Assembly: GCF_020103725.1 (NCBI RefSeq)
Contig: NZ_JAHXBG010000015.1
Location: 1-64,000 of the forward strand
DNA: 64,000 nucleotides
Origin: Hyalangium gracile
Lineage (GTDB): Bacteria > Myxococcota > Myxococcia > Myxococcales > Myxococcaceae
Direction of reading: 5' to 3'
Of this stretch, positions 37,971 through 47,100 are shown one piece after another. A program made the translations under genes and the position numbers. The notes below the pieces were generated by a model, which did not search any database, was not told the DNA's origin, and saw only the letters and a list, made by a program, of their open reading frames with translations. How positions within the stretch are numbered: position 1 is the first letter of the stretch; each line of letters begins with the position of its first letter.

Positions 37971-39257
37971 CTACGCGGCGTCTTCTAGGCGCAGACCTAG
38001 TTCGCTTCGAAGCTTTCGGTAGAAGACCCAGACGTTATGGAATCCGCGGCGCCGGTTGCGCTCCGCCCCGCGGAAGAGAATGACGTGGTGCCCAATGGAG
38101 CGGCAGACCTCGCAACCACACTTCTTCCAGGGTTGGTCCGACAGCACCTCTCGGTACACGTCCGCCCTGCTCTGCCGGCTCTTGGCCGCACTCGCCTTCT
38201 TTTCCTTGGGCGTGCTCTCGGCGCAGAGTTCCTCGTACTCGGTCAGCGCCTCTACCGCTGCGTCGATGTCCAACTTCCCATTGTTGAAGGCCGCCATGGC
38301 CGAGAGCGCAGCCTTCTCCAGCTTGCGAGCGGTCTCCTGACGAATGACTCCGGAGGAGATCTTCTTCTGGAGCTTGGCGTTTCCTTCGACCTGGGGAATC
38401 CGGATCGCACTGTAGGTCCGGCTTAGGGTGTAATAGTTGTCCGATGCATCCTTGAAGGCCTGCCGCAGAGGCGACGTGCCATCGATGCTCGCTACCCCCA
38501 GGGTCGCGAACGCATTCATGTGGTCGAGCCGAGTCACTCCCAGGAGATGCAGCCGGGTCTTCGGCTTCCGGACCTCCGCGATCTTCTCTAGCGAGGCGAG
38601 AACCTCCGCAGTCTTGAGCGGGACCATGCCGCCGAGCGCGATATAGGAGTATCCCATCGCTTGGAGTTCCTTGACCGCATGAGCGTAGGACTTCGGGCTC
38701 CATCCCTGGGCGACGCCAATGGGGATAAAGCCCTCTTTCCGCGCTTTGCAGCGCGTCCAGAACTCCTCTGCGAGGCTCAGGGTGAGGGCCTGCCGATCCT
38801 TGACTTCATCGGGCGGTTTGGCCCCCTTAAGGTCCCAATCGGGCTGGTAGGACAGGATCACATGATCCACTGACAGCCCGTAATCGAAGCGGCAGTCGGA
38901 GTAGAAGTTGATGACCTCGTCAGCGGTGTACGGGGGGACCTTCTCCTTGACATAGGTGAAGGCACCACAGTCGCCCATGACCTCGAGGGGGTAAGGCACC
39001 TTGTCGATGCGGAGGAACTCCTTCACCCCATTGCGTAGGAGCCTGTGCTTCTGGCCAATGGTGTAGCGGCTACCCACCTGGCCGTAGCCATCGACAATGC
39101 CCTTGGAGACCAGCAAGCCGTCATAGGCTCGCGAGCGGAAGACTTCGTGGGCGTACAGATCGTCACGTTGCCTGACTCGGAGCTCGGCCCGCCGTTCGGT
39201 CTCGAAATCGAAGCTCGGGTCGACCAGGTCTTGGCTGTCAGGGAAGAAGAACTTCAT
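37971..39257 (-). CDS. dpdA: DpdA, TGT-like DNA transglycosylase inserting a 7-deazaguanine base
   Basis: The product is 428 residues from ATG 39257, which overlaps the dpdB stop as ATGA. It resembles tRNA-guanine transglycosylase: VMGDCGAFTY with Asp96 in the nucleophile/base-recognition region, FDYGLSVDHVILSYQ (about 124-138), and IGVAQGW...LQAMGYSYIALGG like the TGT GxQGG/GYAIGG segments. The zinc site is CGCEVC (Cys380, 382, 385) with His407. In Dpd systems this paralogue exchanges guanine in DNA, not tRNA, for preQ0. Neighbours supply the preQ0 pathway (queCED) and partners (dpdB, dpdC), which supports the DNA role. An upstream extension of the frame overlaps dpdB and is not coding. Confidence 0.93.
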   Translation of the reverse strand: MKFFFPDSQDLVDPSFDFETERRAELRVRQRDDLYAHEVFRSRAYDGLLVSKGIVDGYGQVGSRYTIGQKHRLLRNGVKEFLRIDKVPYPLEVMGDCGAFTYVKEKVPPYTADEVINFYSDCRFDYGLSVDHVILSYQPDWDLKGAKPPDEVKDRQALTLSLAEEFWTRCKARKEGFIPIGVAQGWSPKSYAHAVKELQAMGYSYIALGGMVPLKTAEVLASLEKIAEVRKPKTRLHLLGVTRLDHMNAFATLGVASIDGTSPLRQAFKDASDNYYTLSRTYSAIRIPQVEGNAKLQKKISSGVIRQETARKLEKAALSAMAAFNNGKLDIDAAVEALTEYEELCAESTPKEKKASAAKSRQSRADVYREVLSDQPWKKCGCEVCRSIGHHVILFRGAERNRRRGFHNVWVFYRKLRSELGLRLEDAA

Positions 39258-40390
39258 GGGGCTTTCCGTTGGTACTGGGCGACGTATTCCCGGACCAGGT
39301 GATTGCTGAGGAGTTCGATGTCCTGGGGGGTGTTCTGCAGGGCATTCCACCGCATCCCACCGAGCCCCTCCCAGGCGCCGGCCGTCCAGCGGCAGGAGTT
39401 TCTCAGAGGGGTGAGCTGCTTGCGGATCTGTGTCTCCGCTTTGGAGTCGAACGGGTCGATTCCCACCATGACCCGATCCATCAGCCTCCCCATGGAGCGG
39501 ATACCAATGCCGTGCATCAGGCGGCTCTGTTGGGACCGCTTGCCCCAAGCCTCCGGGAAGGTGTGCCTCACCGCGTTCCAGTAGGCGAAGAGGATTCGGC
39601 GGATCGCCTCGTAGTCCGTCTCCCGGGTTGCTGCATTGGTATAGGGGTAGAGACAGCCCGAAGCGGCCTTCAGGCTCTCCGCAATCATTGCCACCACCAC
39701 CGTCCCGGTCACCACCGCCTCTTTTCGCTCCCGGGGAGGAGTCGAGGTGAGCTGGATGAGCTTGTAGAACGGCGAGTGGGGGTCGTTGTTGAGAACCTCG
39801 CAGAGCCGGGCGGGGGCCTTCTTCGCCTCGAGCTGTGGAGGGAGGATCGTGTCCACATCGGGGAGCAGTTCGGTGATGAGTCCCCGCGGGAGCGGCCGGG
39901 TGCTGTTGATGCGGAGGAACTGATCCTTCTGGAGCGAGATCTCGTCCGCAACGAAGGCATTTACCGGGACAGGCAGGTCCGCGTTCTTGGCACGAGCGAG
40001 CGCCAAGGCCCGCTGTTGCCCATCCACGATCCAAGCGGGCTTGGGCTGCCCCTCTCCGGCCACTGGAATGATCAGGGTGCCGGATTCGGCCAGCCCGTCG
40101 GATACATTCGGGCCGCGGGAATGGACGAATGAACTCGCACTACTGAGGGCCAGGATGATCGAGTTCGGAAAGAGCACGCTTCCACTGTCGAGGTAGTCGA
40201 CGATGCTCTGCACGTGCCGCCGCACCTCAGGGCGCTGATAACCGATGAGCTTGCCCGCTTCGGTCCGTGAGACCCGGGAGACATCGGCCACGCGGAGGAG
40301 TTCCTTCGCGGAGAGGGTGAACATGTAGAGCGGGTGCTTGCCGTCCTGAATGACGCGAAGCGCCCTGCGCTTGATCTCCTGGTCAGCCAC
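39254..40390 (-). CDS. dpdB: DpdB, DGQHR-domain partner of DpdA
   Basis: The product is 378 residues from GTG 40390, preceded by a perfect AAGGAGG. The motif VDGQQRALALARAKN (DGQQR at 123-127) marks the DGQHR/DndB-related family. GYQRPEV (50-56) and SRLMHGIGIRSMG are also shared with the second copy at 36776-37933. DpdB has been reported to have ATPase activity and to be required with DpdA for base insertion in DNA. It overlaps dpdC by 8 bases upstream and dpdA by 4 bases downstream. Confidence 0.9.
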   Translation of the reverse strand: MADQEIKRRALRVIQDGKHPLYMFTLSAKELLRVADVSRVSRTEAGKLIGYQRPEVRRHVQSIVDYLDSGSVLFPNSIILALSSASSFVHSRGPNVSDGLAESGTLIIPVAGEGQPKPAWIVDGQQRALALARAKNADLPVPVNAFVADEISLQKDQFLRINSTRPLPRGLITELLPDVDTILPPQLEAKKAPARLCEVLNNDPHSPFYKLIQLTSTPPRERKEAVVTGTVVVAMIAESLKAASGCLYPYTNAATRETDYEAIRRILFAYWNAVRHTFPEAWGKRSQQSRLMHGIGIRSMGRLMDRVMVGIDPFDSKAETQIRKQLTPLRNSCRWTAGAWEGLGGMRWNALQNTPQDIELLSNHLVREYVAQYQRKAP

Positions 40391-41339
40391 GAACCCCTCC
40401 TTCCTTCAGCGTGGCGAAGAGCCGGTTGAAGCGTTCCATCTGGCACTTTCGTCCCGAGTCCCGGAACTTCCGGAGCAAGCTGCTGCGCGATTGCCCTGAC
40501 GTGTCGCGAAGCTCGCTTCGGATGAACTGCAGAACCTCATGATCGGTCACCGGACTACGGGTGTTCTCGGGCCAGTCACCGGCCTTGCGGGAAAGCGCGG
40601 CGACTTGCTCGCGCACGGCTTGAACCTCTAGACCCGTCTTGCGGGACTCAAGTAGCAGGTGTCGTGCTACCCGTGCATGGAGCGAAGCCACCCCACCCCC
40701 CAACTCGAAGACCAGCGCCCCCGGGCATTCAATCCAGTAAGCGCCGAGTGGCCCGGCCTGCAGCGGAGAGGATGTCGAGACGACGAGGAGCTTCTGCTTC
40801 GACCGCCGATGTTGTCCGGCACGGACCAGGTCGGGTTCCATCGCCTCCACGTAAGCGGGGGGGGCCACAATCATGAGAACGGCGTTCCGGTCATGCTCCG
40901 TCAACTCGGCGACCGAGCGAGGTTCCGACTTGAGCCGATGCTCACCCTGACCCAGCGCGTTCCACCAAGCCTGGCGCAAGGCACGGCCGCTCTTTCCGGC
41001 GGGGGCCACGGCATCTCGGGACATGCCCGAGAAGGTCGCCGAGTAGGCATGAGCGAGCCAGTCGCAGTTCCACAGACCGTAGCCCGCCGAGGCCACCCAG
41101 AGCCGGACCTCGAGCCCGGCATTGGTTCCATCCGCTGGAAGCGATCGGACCACCGACCAGTGCTGCCCACCGTACAGGTCCAGGGCGGGCAGCTTTCGCG
41201 CCTCCGACCCAGCGAGCCGTTGGCACCAGGTAGCAGCACGGGCGGAGACGTCCCCTGCAGGAACTCGGGACAACTGGAGCTCCGGAGGCACTTTCAGGAG
41301 TTTCTTATCCGTGCAACTGGCAACCACGTTGACCCGCAT
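40383..41339 (-). CDS. dpdC: DpdC-like protein (YaaA/DUF6884-like fold), likely converts preQ0 in DNA
   Basis: The product is 318 residues from ATG 41339. The N-terminus VVASCTDKKL, then LDLYGGQHW, then WVASAGYGLWNCDW with YSATFSG follows the pattern of the YaaA/DUF328-like superfamily. DpdC of the Salmonella island is assigned to this superfamily and converts the inserted preQ0 nitrile to the amide (dADG). The C-terminal third (LQFIRSELRDTSGQSRSSLL) looks like a small helical DNA-binding region. Its place between queD and dpdB fits. I am sure of the context but less sure of the family match. Confidence 0.78.
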   Translation of the reverse strand: MRVNVVASCTDKKLLKVPPELQLSRVPAGDVSARAATWCQRLAGSEARKLPALDLYGGQHWSVVRSLPADGTNAGLEVRLWVASAGYGLWNCDWLAHAYSATFSGMSRDAVAPAGKSGRALRQAWWNALGQGEHRLKSEPRSVAELTEHDRNAVLMIVAPPAYVEAMEPDLVRAGQHRRSKQKLLVVSTSSPLQAGPLGAYWIECPGALVFELGGGVASLHARVARHLLLESRKTGLEVQAVREQVAALSRKAGDWPENTRSPVTDHEVLQFIRSELRDTSGQSRSSLLRKFRDSGRKCQMERFNRLFATLKEGGVRG

Positions 41340-41360
41340 GGCGTCCCGAGGGAGCAGCGC

Positions 41361-41732
41361 CTAGCCGCGACCCTCATCCTCCCCAGCGTAGATGCAGCCA
41401 CTCGTGCAGGTTTCCCGCACCACCACGCGACTCAGTTCGGGGAGGCTCGGCTTGAGGCGTCGCCAGATCCAGCGTGCGAGGTTCTCGCTCGTAGGGTTCT
41501 CCAGCCCGGGGACTTCGTTCAGGAAGTGGTGGTCAAGGGTCTCAATGAGGGGCTGGAAAGCCGCCTTGAGATCCCCAAAGTCCCGGATCCAGCCGGTCTT
41601 GGGGTCGACCTCCCCCCGGATGTGGACCTCGACCGAGTAGGAGTGGCCATGCAGCCGCCGGCATTTGTGCCCCTCGGGAGTGAAGGGGAGCCGGTGAGCG
41701 GCCTCGAAGGTAAACGCCTTGAAGATCTCCAT
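41361..41732 (-). CDS. queD: QueD, 6-carboxy-5,6,7,8-tetrahydropterin synthase
   Basis: The product is 123 residues, the usual size, from ATG 41732 with AAGGTGG upstream. FEAAHRLPF and [13 protein letters not shown] give the zinc histidines (13, 28, 30) and the catalytic cysteine (Cys24). [11 protein letters not shown] and the late [10 protein letters not shown] match the pterin-binding region. It converts dihydroneopterin triphosphate to carboxytetrahydropterin, the second step of preQ0 synthesis. The first step (GTP cyclohydrolase, folE) is not in the window and is presumably shared with the housekeeping gene. It sits 8 bases after queE. Confidence 0.93.
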   Translation of the reverse strand: MEIFKAFTFEAAHRLPFTPEGHKCRRLHGHSYSVEVHIRGEVDPKTGWIRDFGDLKAAFQPLIETLDHHFLNEVPGLENPTSENLARWIWRRLKPSLPELSRVVVRETCTSGCIYAGEDEGRG

Positions 41733-41740
41733 CCGCCACC

Positions 41741-42382
41741 TTACGGGATGCCGAGAAGTTTGTGGGTCTGCAGGCTGAGCCGCCAGCGCGGATTCGACAG
41801 GCAGAACTCCACGCAGGCTTGGGTGTTCCGCTCACGGTCGGGTCCATCGAGCGGCTGCAGGAAGAAGTGGGTGAACGAGAGAGACTCGAAGCTCTCGGGA
41901 GGCATCCCCTGCTGGGGGTAGACCAGCTTGAGCTCATGGCCCTCGCGCAGAGCCAGTTGGCTGTTCGCCTTGGGGCTGACGCAGATCCAATCAATGCCCG
42001 GAGGTGGGAGGAGGGTCCCGTTGGTTTCGATCGCAATCTCGAAAGAACGTCGGTGGAGTTCCTCCACCAGAGACTCATCGAGTTGTAGCAGTGGCTCGCC
42101 TCCGGTGCAGACTACGAGCTTTCTGCCGTAAGTCTCACGCCAAGTCGCCGCCACAGCGGCTGCCAGCGCTACAGCATCTCGGAACCGTCCGCCTCCTGGG
42201 CCATTGGTGCCGACAAAGTCGGTGTCGCACCACCTTGAGCAGCCGCCCGCCCCATGGAAACGGTCGGCATCCCGTCCGCTCCAGAGGTTGCAGCCGGAGA
42301 ACCTCAGGAAGACGGCCGCGCGGCCTGTCTGGGCGCCTTCGCCTTGAAGGGTATAGAAGATCTCCTTGACCGCGTAGGCCAT
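41741..42382 (-). CDS. queE: QueE, 7-carboxy-7-deazaguanine synthase (radical SAM)
   Basis: The product is 213 residues from ATG 42382. [19 protein letters not shown] and [18 protein letters not shown] are QueE hallmarks, followed by [18 protein letters not shown]. The three cluster cysteines are Cys31, Cys48 and Cys52. This gives CX16CX3C rather than the CX14CX2C of the best-known enzymes. [11 protein letters not shown] is the GGEP SAM-binding motif. It contracts carboxytetrahydropterin to carboxydeazaguanine for QueC. It begins 3 bases after queC. Confidence 0.93.
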   Translation of the reverse strand: MAYAVKEIFYTLQGEGAQTGRAAVFLRFSGCNLWSGRDADRFHGAGGCSRWCDTDFVGTNGPGGGRFRDAVALAAAVAATWRETYGRKLVVCTGGEPLLQLDESLVEELHRRSFEIAIETNGTLLPPPGIDWICVSPKANSQLALREGHELKLVYPQQGMPPESFESLSFTHFFLQPLDGPDRERNTQACVEFCLSNPRWRLSLQTHKLLGIP

Positions 42383-42385
42383 CCC

Positions 42386-43087
42386 CTACTCCGCCCGATA
42401 CCGTGCTGGATCCTTTGCCCCGGCTTCGCGGAACCCCTTGAGCCGAAGTTGGCAGGAATCGCAGTGGCCGCAGGCTTCGCCGAGGGGCGACGGATCGTAG
42501 CAACTCAAGGTGAGTCCGTAGTCGACTCCGAGGGAGAGCCCTGTGCGGATGATCTCTGCCTTGCTGAGGGAGATGAGCGGGGTGTGGATCCGAAGCCGCT
42601 GGTGTCCTTCCACTCCGGCCTTGGTGGCCAAGTTCGCCATCCGCTCATAGGCCTCGATGTACTCCGGGCGGCAGTCCGGGTAACCCGAGTAGTCGAGCGC
42701 GTTGACGCCAATGAAGACGTCGCTCGCGCCGAGCACCTCGGCCCAGGCCAGGGCAAAGGAGAGGAAGATGGTGTTGCGCGCCGGCACGTAGGTCACCGGG
42801 ATCCCATGGGAGATCTCGGAAGCGGGCCGATCCTTGGGCACCGCGATATCTGCGGTCAGCGCCGAGTTCCCGAACATCCGCAAATCGATCTGCGCGGTTT
42901 CATGCCGGAGGGCGCCTAGGCTGGCGGCCACACGCTTCGCCGACTCGAGTTCCACCTCATGCCGCTGGCCGTAGCGAAAGCTCAGGGCGTAGGGCGCGAA
43001 TCCCTGTGATCGGGCCATGGCGAGTGCCGTGGCCGAGTCGAGCCCACCACTCAGGAGCACCACCGCCCTACGTTCCGTGCCGGACAT
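42386..43087 (-). CDS. queC: QueC, 7-cyano-7-deazaguanine (preQ0) synthase
   Basis: The product is 233 residues from ATG 43087 with a GGGGAGAAGG-type ribosome-binding site. The PP-loop SGGLDS (13-18) binds [19 protein letters not shown] and [15 protein letters not shown] are family signatures. The zinc cysteines are Cys196, Cys206, Cys209 and Cys212 (CGHCDSC). It makes preQ0, the base that DpdA inserts in DNA. It is the first gene of the modification half of the island and is preceded by a 280-base control region. Confidence 0.95.
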   Translation of the reverse strand: MSGTERRAVVLLSGGLDSATALAMARSQGFAPYALSFRYGQRHEVELESAKRVAASLGALRHETAQIDLRMFGNSALTADIAVPKDRPASEISHGIPVTYVPARNTIFLSFALAWAEVLGASDVFIGVNALDYSGYPDCRPEYIEAYERMANLATKAGVEGHQRLRIHTPLISLSKAEIIRTGLSLGVDYGLTLSCYDPSPLGEACGHCDSCQLRLKGFREAGAKDPARYRAE

Positions 43088-43270
43088 GCCTTCTCCCCAC
43101 CGCGCTCAGTCCTCGAACAACGGCGACCCGCGATCTTTCGGCCCCCGGATAGCACACCCGGAGTTTCCGGGCGCAGTTTTCCAAGCGCGGCCCAAAGAAA
43201 ACTGTGCCTTGACTCTTGGAGCCGGAGCACAAAACTCCTTTTTACCCCCGCAGAAGGCTGAGCATCCGCG

Positions 43271-43338
43271 CAGGTGTCATCCTACCCTACAGGTAGATAA
43301 TACCTGCGGCGCTCCAGGCAACTTAGCAGGTCACCTGC
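43271..43338 (-). promoter_or_regulatory. Putative queC promoter with CAGGT inverted repeats
   Basis: The 280-base gap between dpdI and queC contains CAGGTA-GATAA-TACCTG (43290-43306) and GCAGGT-C-ACCTGC (43326-43338). Their centres are 34 bases apart, about three helical turns. A further CAGGT half-site lies at 43271. On the minus strand a weak TTGCCT-16-TATCTA promoter overlaps the first repeat. A hairpin (43157-43171, CCCGGA/TCCGGG) lies in the roughly 200-base leader before queC. This looks like an operator for a dimeric repressor. No preQ1 riboswitch fold was recognisable by eye. Confidence 0.4.
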
Positions 43339-43367
43339 CAGCCTGTACCCTCGCTCGCTCCCCTGGC

Positions 43368-44120
43368 TTACGAAGCGCTCTTCAAGGAAAGCAGGAAGAA
43401 GTCCAGGGCGTTCTGCTCCGACAACCACTCCAGGAGTTCGCTGTTGACGTGGGCAAGCGTCGCTTTTCCTTCCGCAGCCCGGAGTAGGAACTCGATGATC
43501 TTCTTGTCCGTGCCGGTCTTCTCCAGTTCCTGGAGCTGCGCGTCACGCTCGCGCAGGTGTTGCTTCAGGGCCTCCCGGGCCTCGGGGGCGGGAAAGTGCG
43601 ACTCAAGGGCGAGCGCCGCTTTCGCCGTGGCTCTCAGCCGCCGGGCGAGGTCCGCATGCTGGGAGAAGCGCATCAAAACCCCTGCTAGCTGGTCCCGCGG
43701 CGAGAACTCGCGCCTCAAATAGCGCCCCCACGCTTCATGGATGCGGACCTCGATGGGCCGGGCATACGCCTCGGCCAGCTTAAAGAGGTCGGGGATTTCC
43801 CGAAGGCGCTCCTGAGAAGCCAGATCATTCTCCAAGGGACGGACCGTGTCCCTCAGGCTCTTTAGGGAGGTGCTGAGCTCCTTCAAGCCTGCAGGCTCGA
43901 GGTGCGCCGCGAGCAGGATCATCCACTCTGCCAACAGCTCCAGCCGGGTCAGGAACTTCTCCTGGTTCTTGATGGCCTGGACCGCCTTTTCCAGGCTTTC
44001 GCCGAGATCCCGAGCCTCGACTGCGGCCTGCAGACTGCCGTTGTCGAGCACCTCGGTCAGCGCCAGAAGGGGATCCTCGGCCTGTTCCACGGAGGGTCCA
44101 GAAACAAGGACTTCAGCCAC
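43368..44120 (-). CDS. dpdI: DpdI-like protein, helical, unknown function
   Basis: The product is 250 residues. GTG 44120 is the chosen start because AAGGAGG lies just upstream; the frame continues further but reads into dpdH. The start overlaps the dpdH stop by 8 bases. The whole protein looks alpha-helical with coiled-coil stretches (LTRLELLAEWMILLAAHLEP; LRERDAQLQELEKTG). No catalytic motif or membrane helix is evident. I assign dpdI mainly from its place after dpdH, which matches the Salmonella gene order. It is last in the restriction half of the island. Confidence 0.6.
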   Translation of the reverse strand: MAEVLVSGPSVEQAEDPLLALTEVLDNGSLQAAVEARDLGESLEKAVQAIKNQEKFLTRLELLAEWMILLAAHLEPAGLKELSTSLKSLRDTVRPLENDLASQERLREIPDLFKLAEAYARPIEVRIHEAWGRYLRREFSPRDQLAGVLMRFSQHADLARRLRATAKAALALESHFPAPEAREALKQHLRERDAQLQELEKTGTDKKIIEFLLRAAEGKATLAHVNSELLEWLSEQNALDFFLLSLKSAS

Positions 44121-47100
44121 GGGCCACCTCCTTCGGCAGTGCTGCCTGAATCGACTCAATCGCCACAGCCATTCTCTTCACCGCGGACTGGACCACTCCG
44201 AGCGTAGCGCCCACCTGCGCTCCCGTGAGCTGCAGGCGGTTCTTGACGTAGGTGTGGAGATCCTTGAGTGCGCCCTCGATCAGCTTGATCTGCTCGAAGG
44301 TCTGGGCCAGGTCTGCGGCGGGAGCACGCAGGGCCCACACGAGGGCCTCCGGCAGGCTTGCCTTCTCCAGTTGCGCACAGCGCTCCGGGGTCAACTCCCT
44401 CAGGAAATCGTCCACCCTCCGCGCGGCCGTGCCGTCTCGATCTTCTGTCAGCCCGCGCTTGCGCAGTTCGGCCAGGGCCTTGTGACAGGCAGCGAGGGGC
44501 GCCTGGGGAACCTTGGCGGGATCGACCTGGATAAGCCGGGAGGCAGTGGTCTCGACCTTCTGGAGGTATTCGGGCAACGCGCTGTACCGGCAGGCCCGAT
44601 CCACCTCGGCGGCCCGATGTAGCAGGCGCTCGCGCTCGAAGCGTACCAGCGGCTGGAGGCGGTCCTCGACATAGTGCGCGTACTGCGACACCTTCTCGAG
44701 CACCGAGGTGGTCTGGGTGAACTTCTCATCGGCTCTTGGCAGCGGGGCGAAGCGGAGGGTCCGGATGAGGTCCAGCAAGGCTGCAGCCACCTCTCCCGCG
44801 TCATAGAAGGAGAGGTCCTGTTTCAAGGGATCCTGGGGAAGGTTGAGCAGGTGGAGCAGCGGATCGTAGATGGTGCTCTGGGCATTCCTGACTCGCTGCA
44901 CCACCTCCGTCCACTTCTCGACGCGGGGCTGGCTACTGTCGGGGGGCTCGGGCGTGTTGTCCACCACGGCATTCCATTGCTCGTGCGCGGGCGCATCCGG
45001 GGCGATCGTACCCCGGAGCCAGGAACGAACGAGGAGCACCTGGGCCGCGCTCCTGGCCGGCGACCAGGCCTCCCCGGACTCGGTGGTGGGGATGCGCCTT
45101 CTCACGTACTCCTGAGCGGAGGAAGACAGCTTGCGCAATAGCCGGGCGAACCTTCGGCGGTGGAACTCGACGTCCACCTTGTCCGCAGCTTCTCCTTTCG
45201 CGTTGAGGACGATGAAGGCCTCGAGCCCCTCTCTCACCCAGAGTTCTCGCGGCAGCACCAGGTGCCGCACGTCACCCTTGGCAGTGCCCTCCAGCAGCAG
45301 CGTCTCCTCGCTGAATAACTGGTGCTGCGCCCACGAGCTGATTCCCAGGGCACGCCAGGGCAGGTTCTTCATCAGCCCGAAGAGCTGCTTCTTCCAGAAG
45401 GTCGCGTCCTCGAGGACCTCGTCCTTGAACCAGTTCGTGAGCTGGTCCTTCCGCTTTTGGAGCTCCGAGGAGTCCTGAACACGCTTCGGCTTGGGTGGCT
45501 TCGGCTCCTTTGAGGGGCCGGGCCTCACAGGGGCCGAAGGCTTGGATTCGTCGGGTGTAGGCCCCTGTACCGGAGGCGTTCCAACGGGCGGCGGTGTCGG
45601 TGGCACCGGCTGCGGCCCCAGCTGGGGTACAGGCTGGGGCACCAGTTGCGGTTCAGGTGCTTGGAGGACGTTCGTATTCGAGCCCAACCAGGGCAAGGAG
45701 AAGGCCTCGAAGACGCCCTGGGGGACGGAGGCGAACTCCAGCGTCCCATCCTTGCGCGCCTGTGTTTTTCCACTGTCGCGATCACCCCACCAGGCAATGA
45801 GGCGGCGCAGGCGCTCCTGGGTCTGCTCGTCTCCTCCCTGGGCCGAGACGATCCGGGCAACGATGCCAGTCAGCTCTCCCTTGGGAACCCACACGCTCTC
45901 CACGTCAGAAGAGGGGAACTCGCCCTGGGCGAGGGCTTGCGGCTTGAGCATCGTCGGGACGAGGACGCCCTGGATCATGCCGCGAGGCGTCTTCAAGGTG
46001 GCCTCACCCTTGACGTCCCGCAGACTCTCATAGAACTGACTGATGGCCGTCTCCGTGAACGGGTAGAGGCCTACCTCATCGAAAGAGCCGAACGTGGCAT
46101 GACAGACCGTGCGATGGGGGCAGACGTTGCAGCGGTTGGGGACGGCGGCGGAATCCTCGGGCTTGATCTGCTCGATCTCTTCCAGCCCCGAGCGAACGGC
46201 CTTCAAATAGCGGGAGACGAAGCGAAGCCGCTCCTCGGAGGAGCGCAGGGCATATATCTCCTGAAAGCTCTGCTCCTGCTGGCCGAACTTCAGGTGGAGC
46301 GAGATGCGCTGCCTCAAGTTCGCGGCGTTGAAGAGCTTGTGGAAGAAGCTGGGCGTCACGCCGACGATGGTGATGAGATCGCAGAGCGTGCGGTTCTCCT
46401 CGGTCTCGCTGCTCGCAATCATCACGTCCATCAACTGGTCCTGCACCCCCTGCATGCTGGTGATGTCCTCGAAGAGGAGGACCAGCCGCTTGTTGCGCTC
46501 CGGGCGCGCCAACTCCTCGCGGAGCTTCATGAAGGCGTTCTTCAGCGCTTGGCTGCTGATGCCGAGCAGATCCTGGACCGCGTGGTTCAGGCGTGCGTTC
46601 AGGGCCTCCACTAGCCGCTTGAGTTCGCTGTTCTCGTCCAGCTCGCGGAGGAGATCCTCCTCGCGGGCCCCCTGCTCAAGCCGATTGCGGAGATCATCCG
46701 CCTCCTGCGTGAGCCGGCGCTTGAAACGCGTAGCCTTGATGCCGAACTCCTGCACCTTTCTCAGCAGTGCGGTGAACTCCAGCACGTCCTCGAGCGTGAA
46801 TTCCGCTGTGCGGCTGTTCCGCTCGCCCTTCATGCCCGAGAGGATGTTCAGGATGCGCCTGGGCGCCTTCCACTCGCCGCGGATCCGGGGCGGATCCAGC
46901 AACTGGGAGATCTGATGACTCTCCGCCCAGTCCGCATGGAGCGGAGAGGTGGAGGTGAAGTAGCCGCGCGTGAAGCTGTGGGCAAGCTTGCTCTGGAAGT
47001 CCAGGGCCCTGCCTTCGAGCGAAGTAGTCTTCACCTCTCCCAGGCCAGCGAACAGCCCCTGAAGGTCGGGAGGCAGTCCCGCGCGCAAGCCGCGCAACGT

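Noticed and set aside
39258-40034. N-terminal extension of the dpdA frame
   Set aside because: It overlaps dpdB in another frame and lacks TGT-like sequence; ATG 39257 gives a normal DpdA.
43088-43290. preQ1 riboswitch before queC
   Set aside because: I could not draw a preQ1-I, II or III pseudoknot by eye; only a short simple hairpin was seen. A covariance search would decide.
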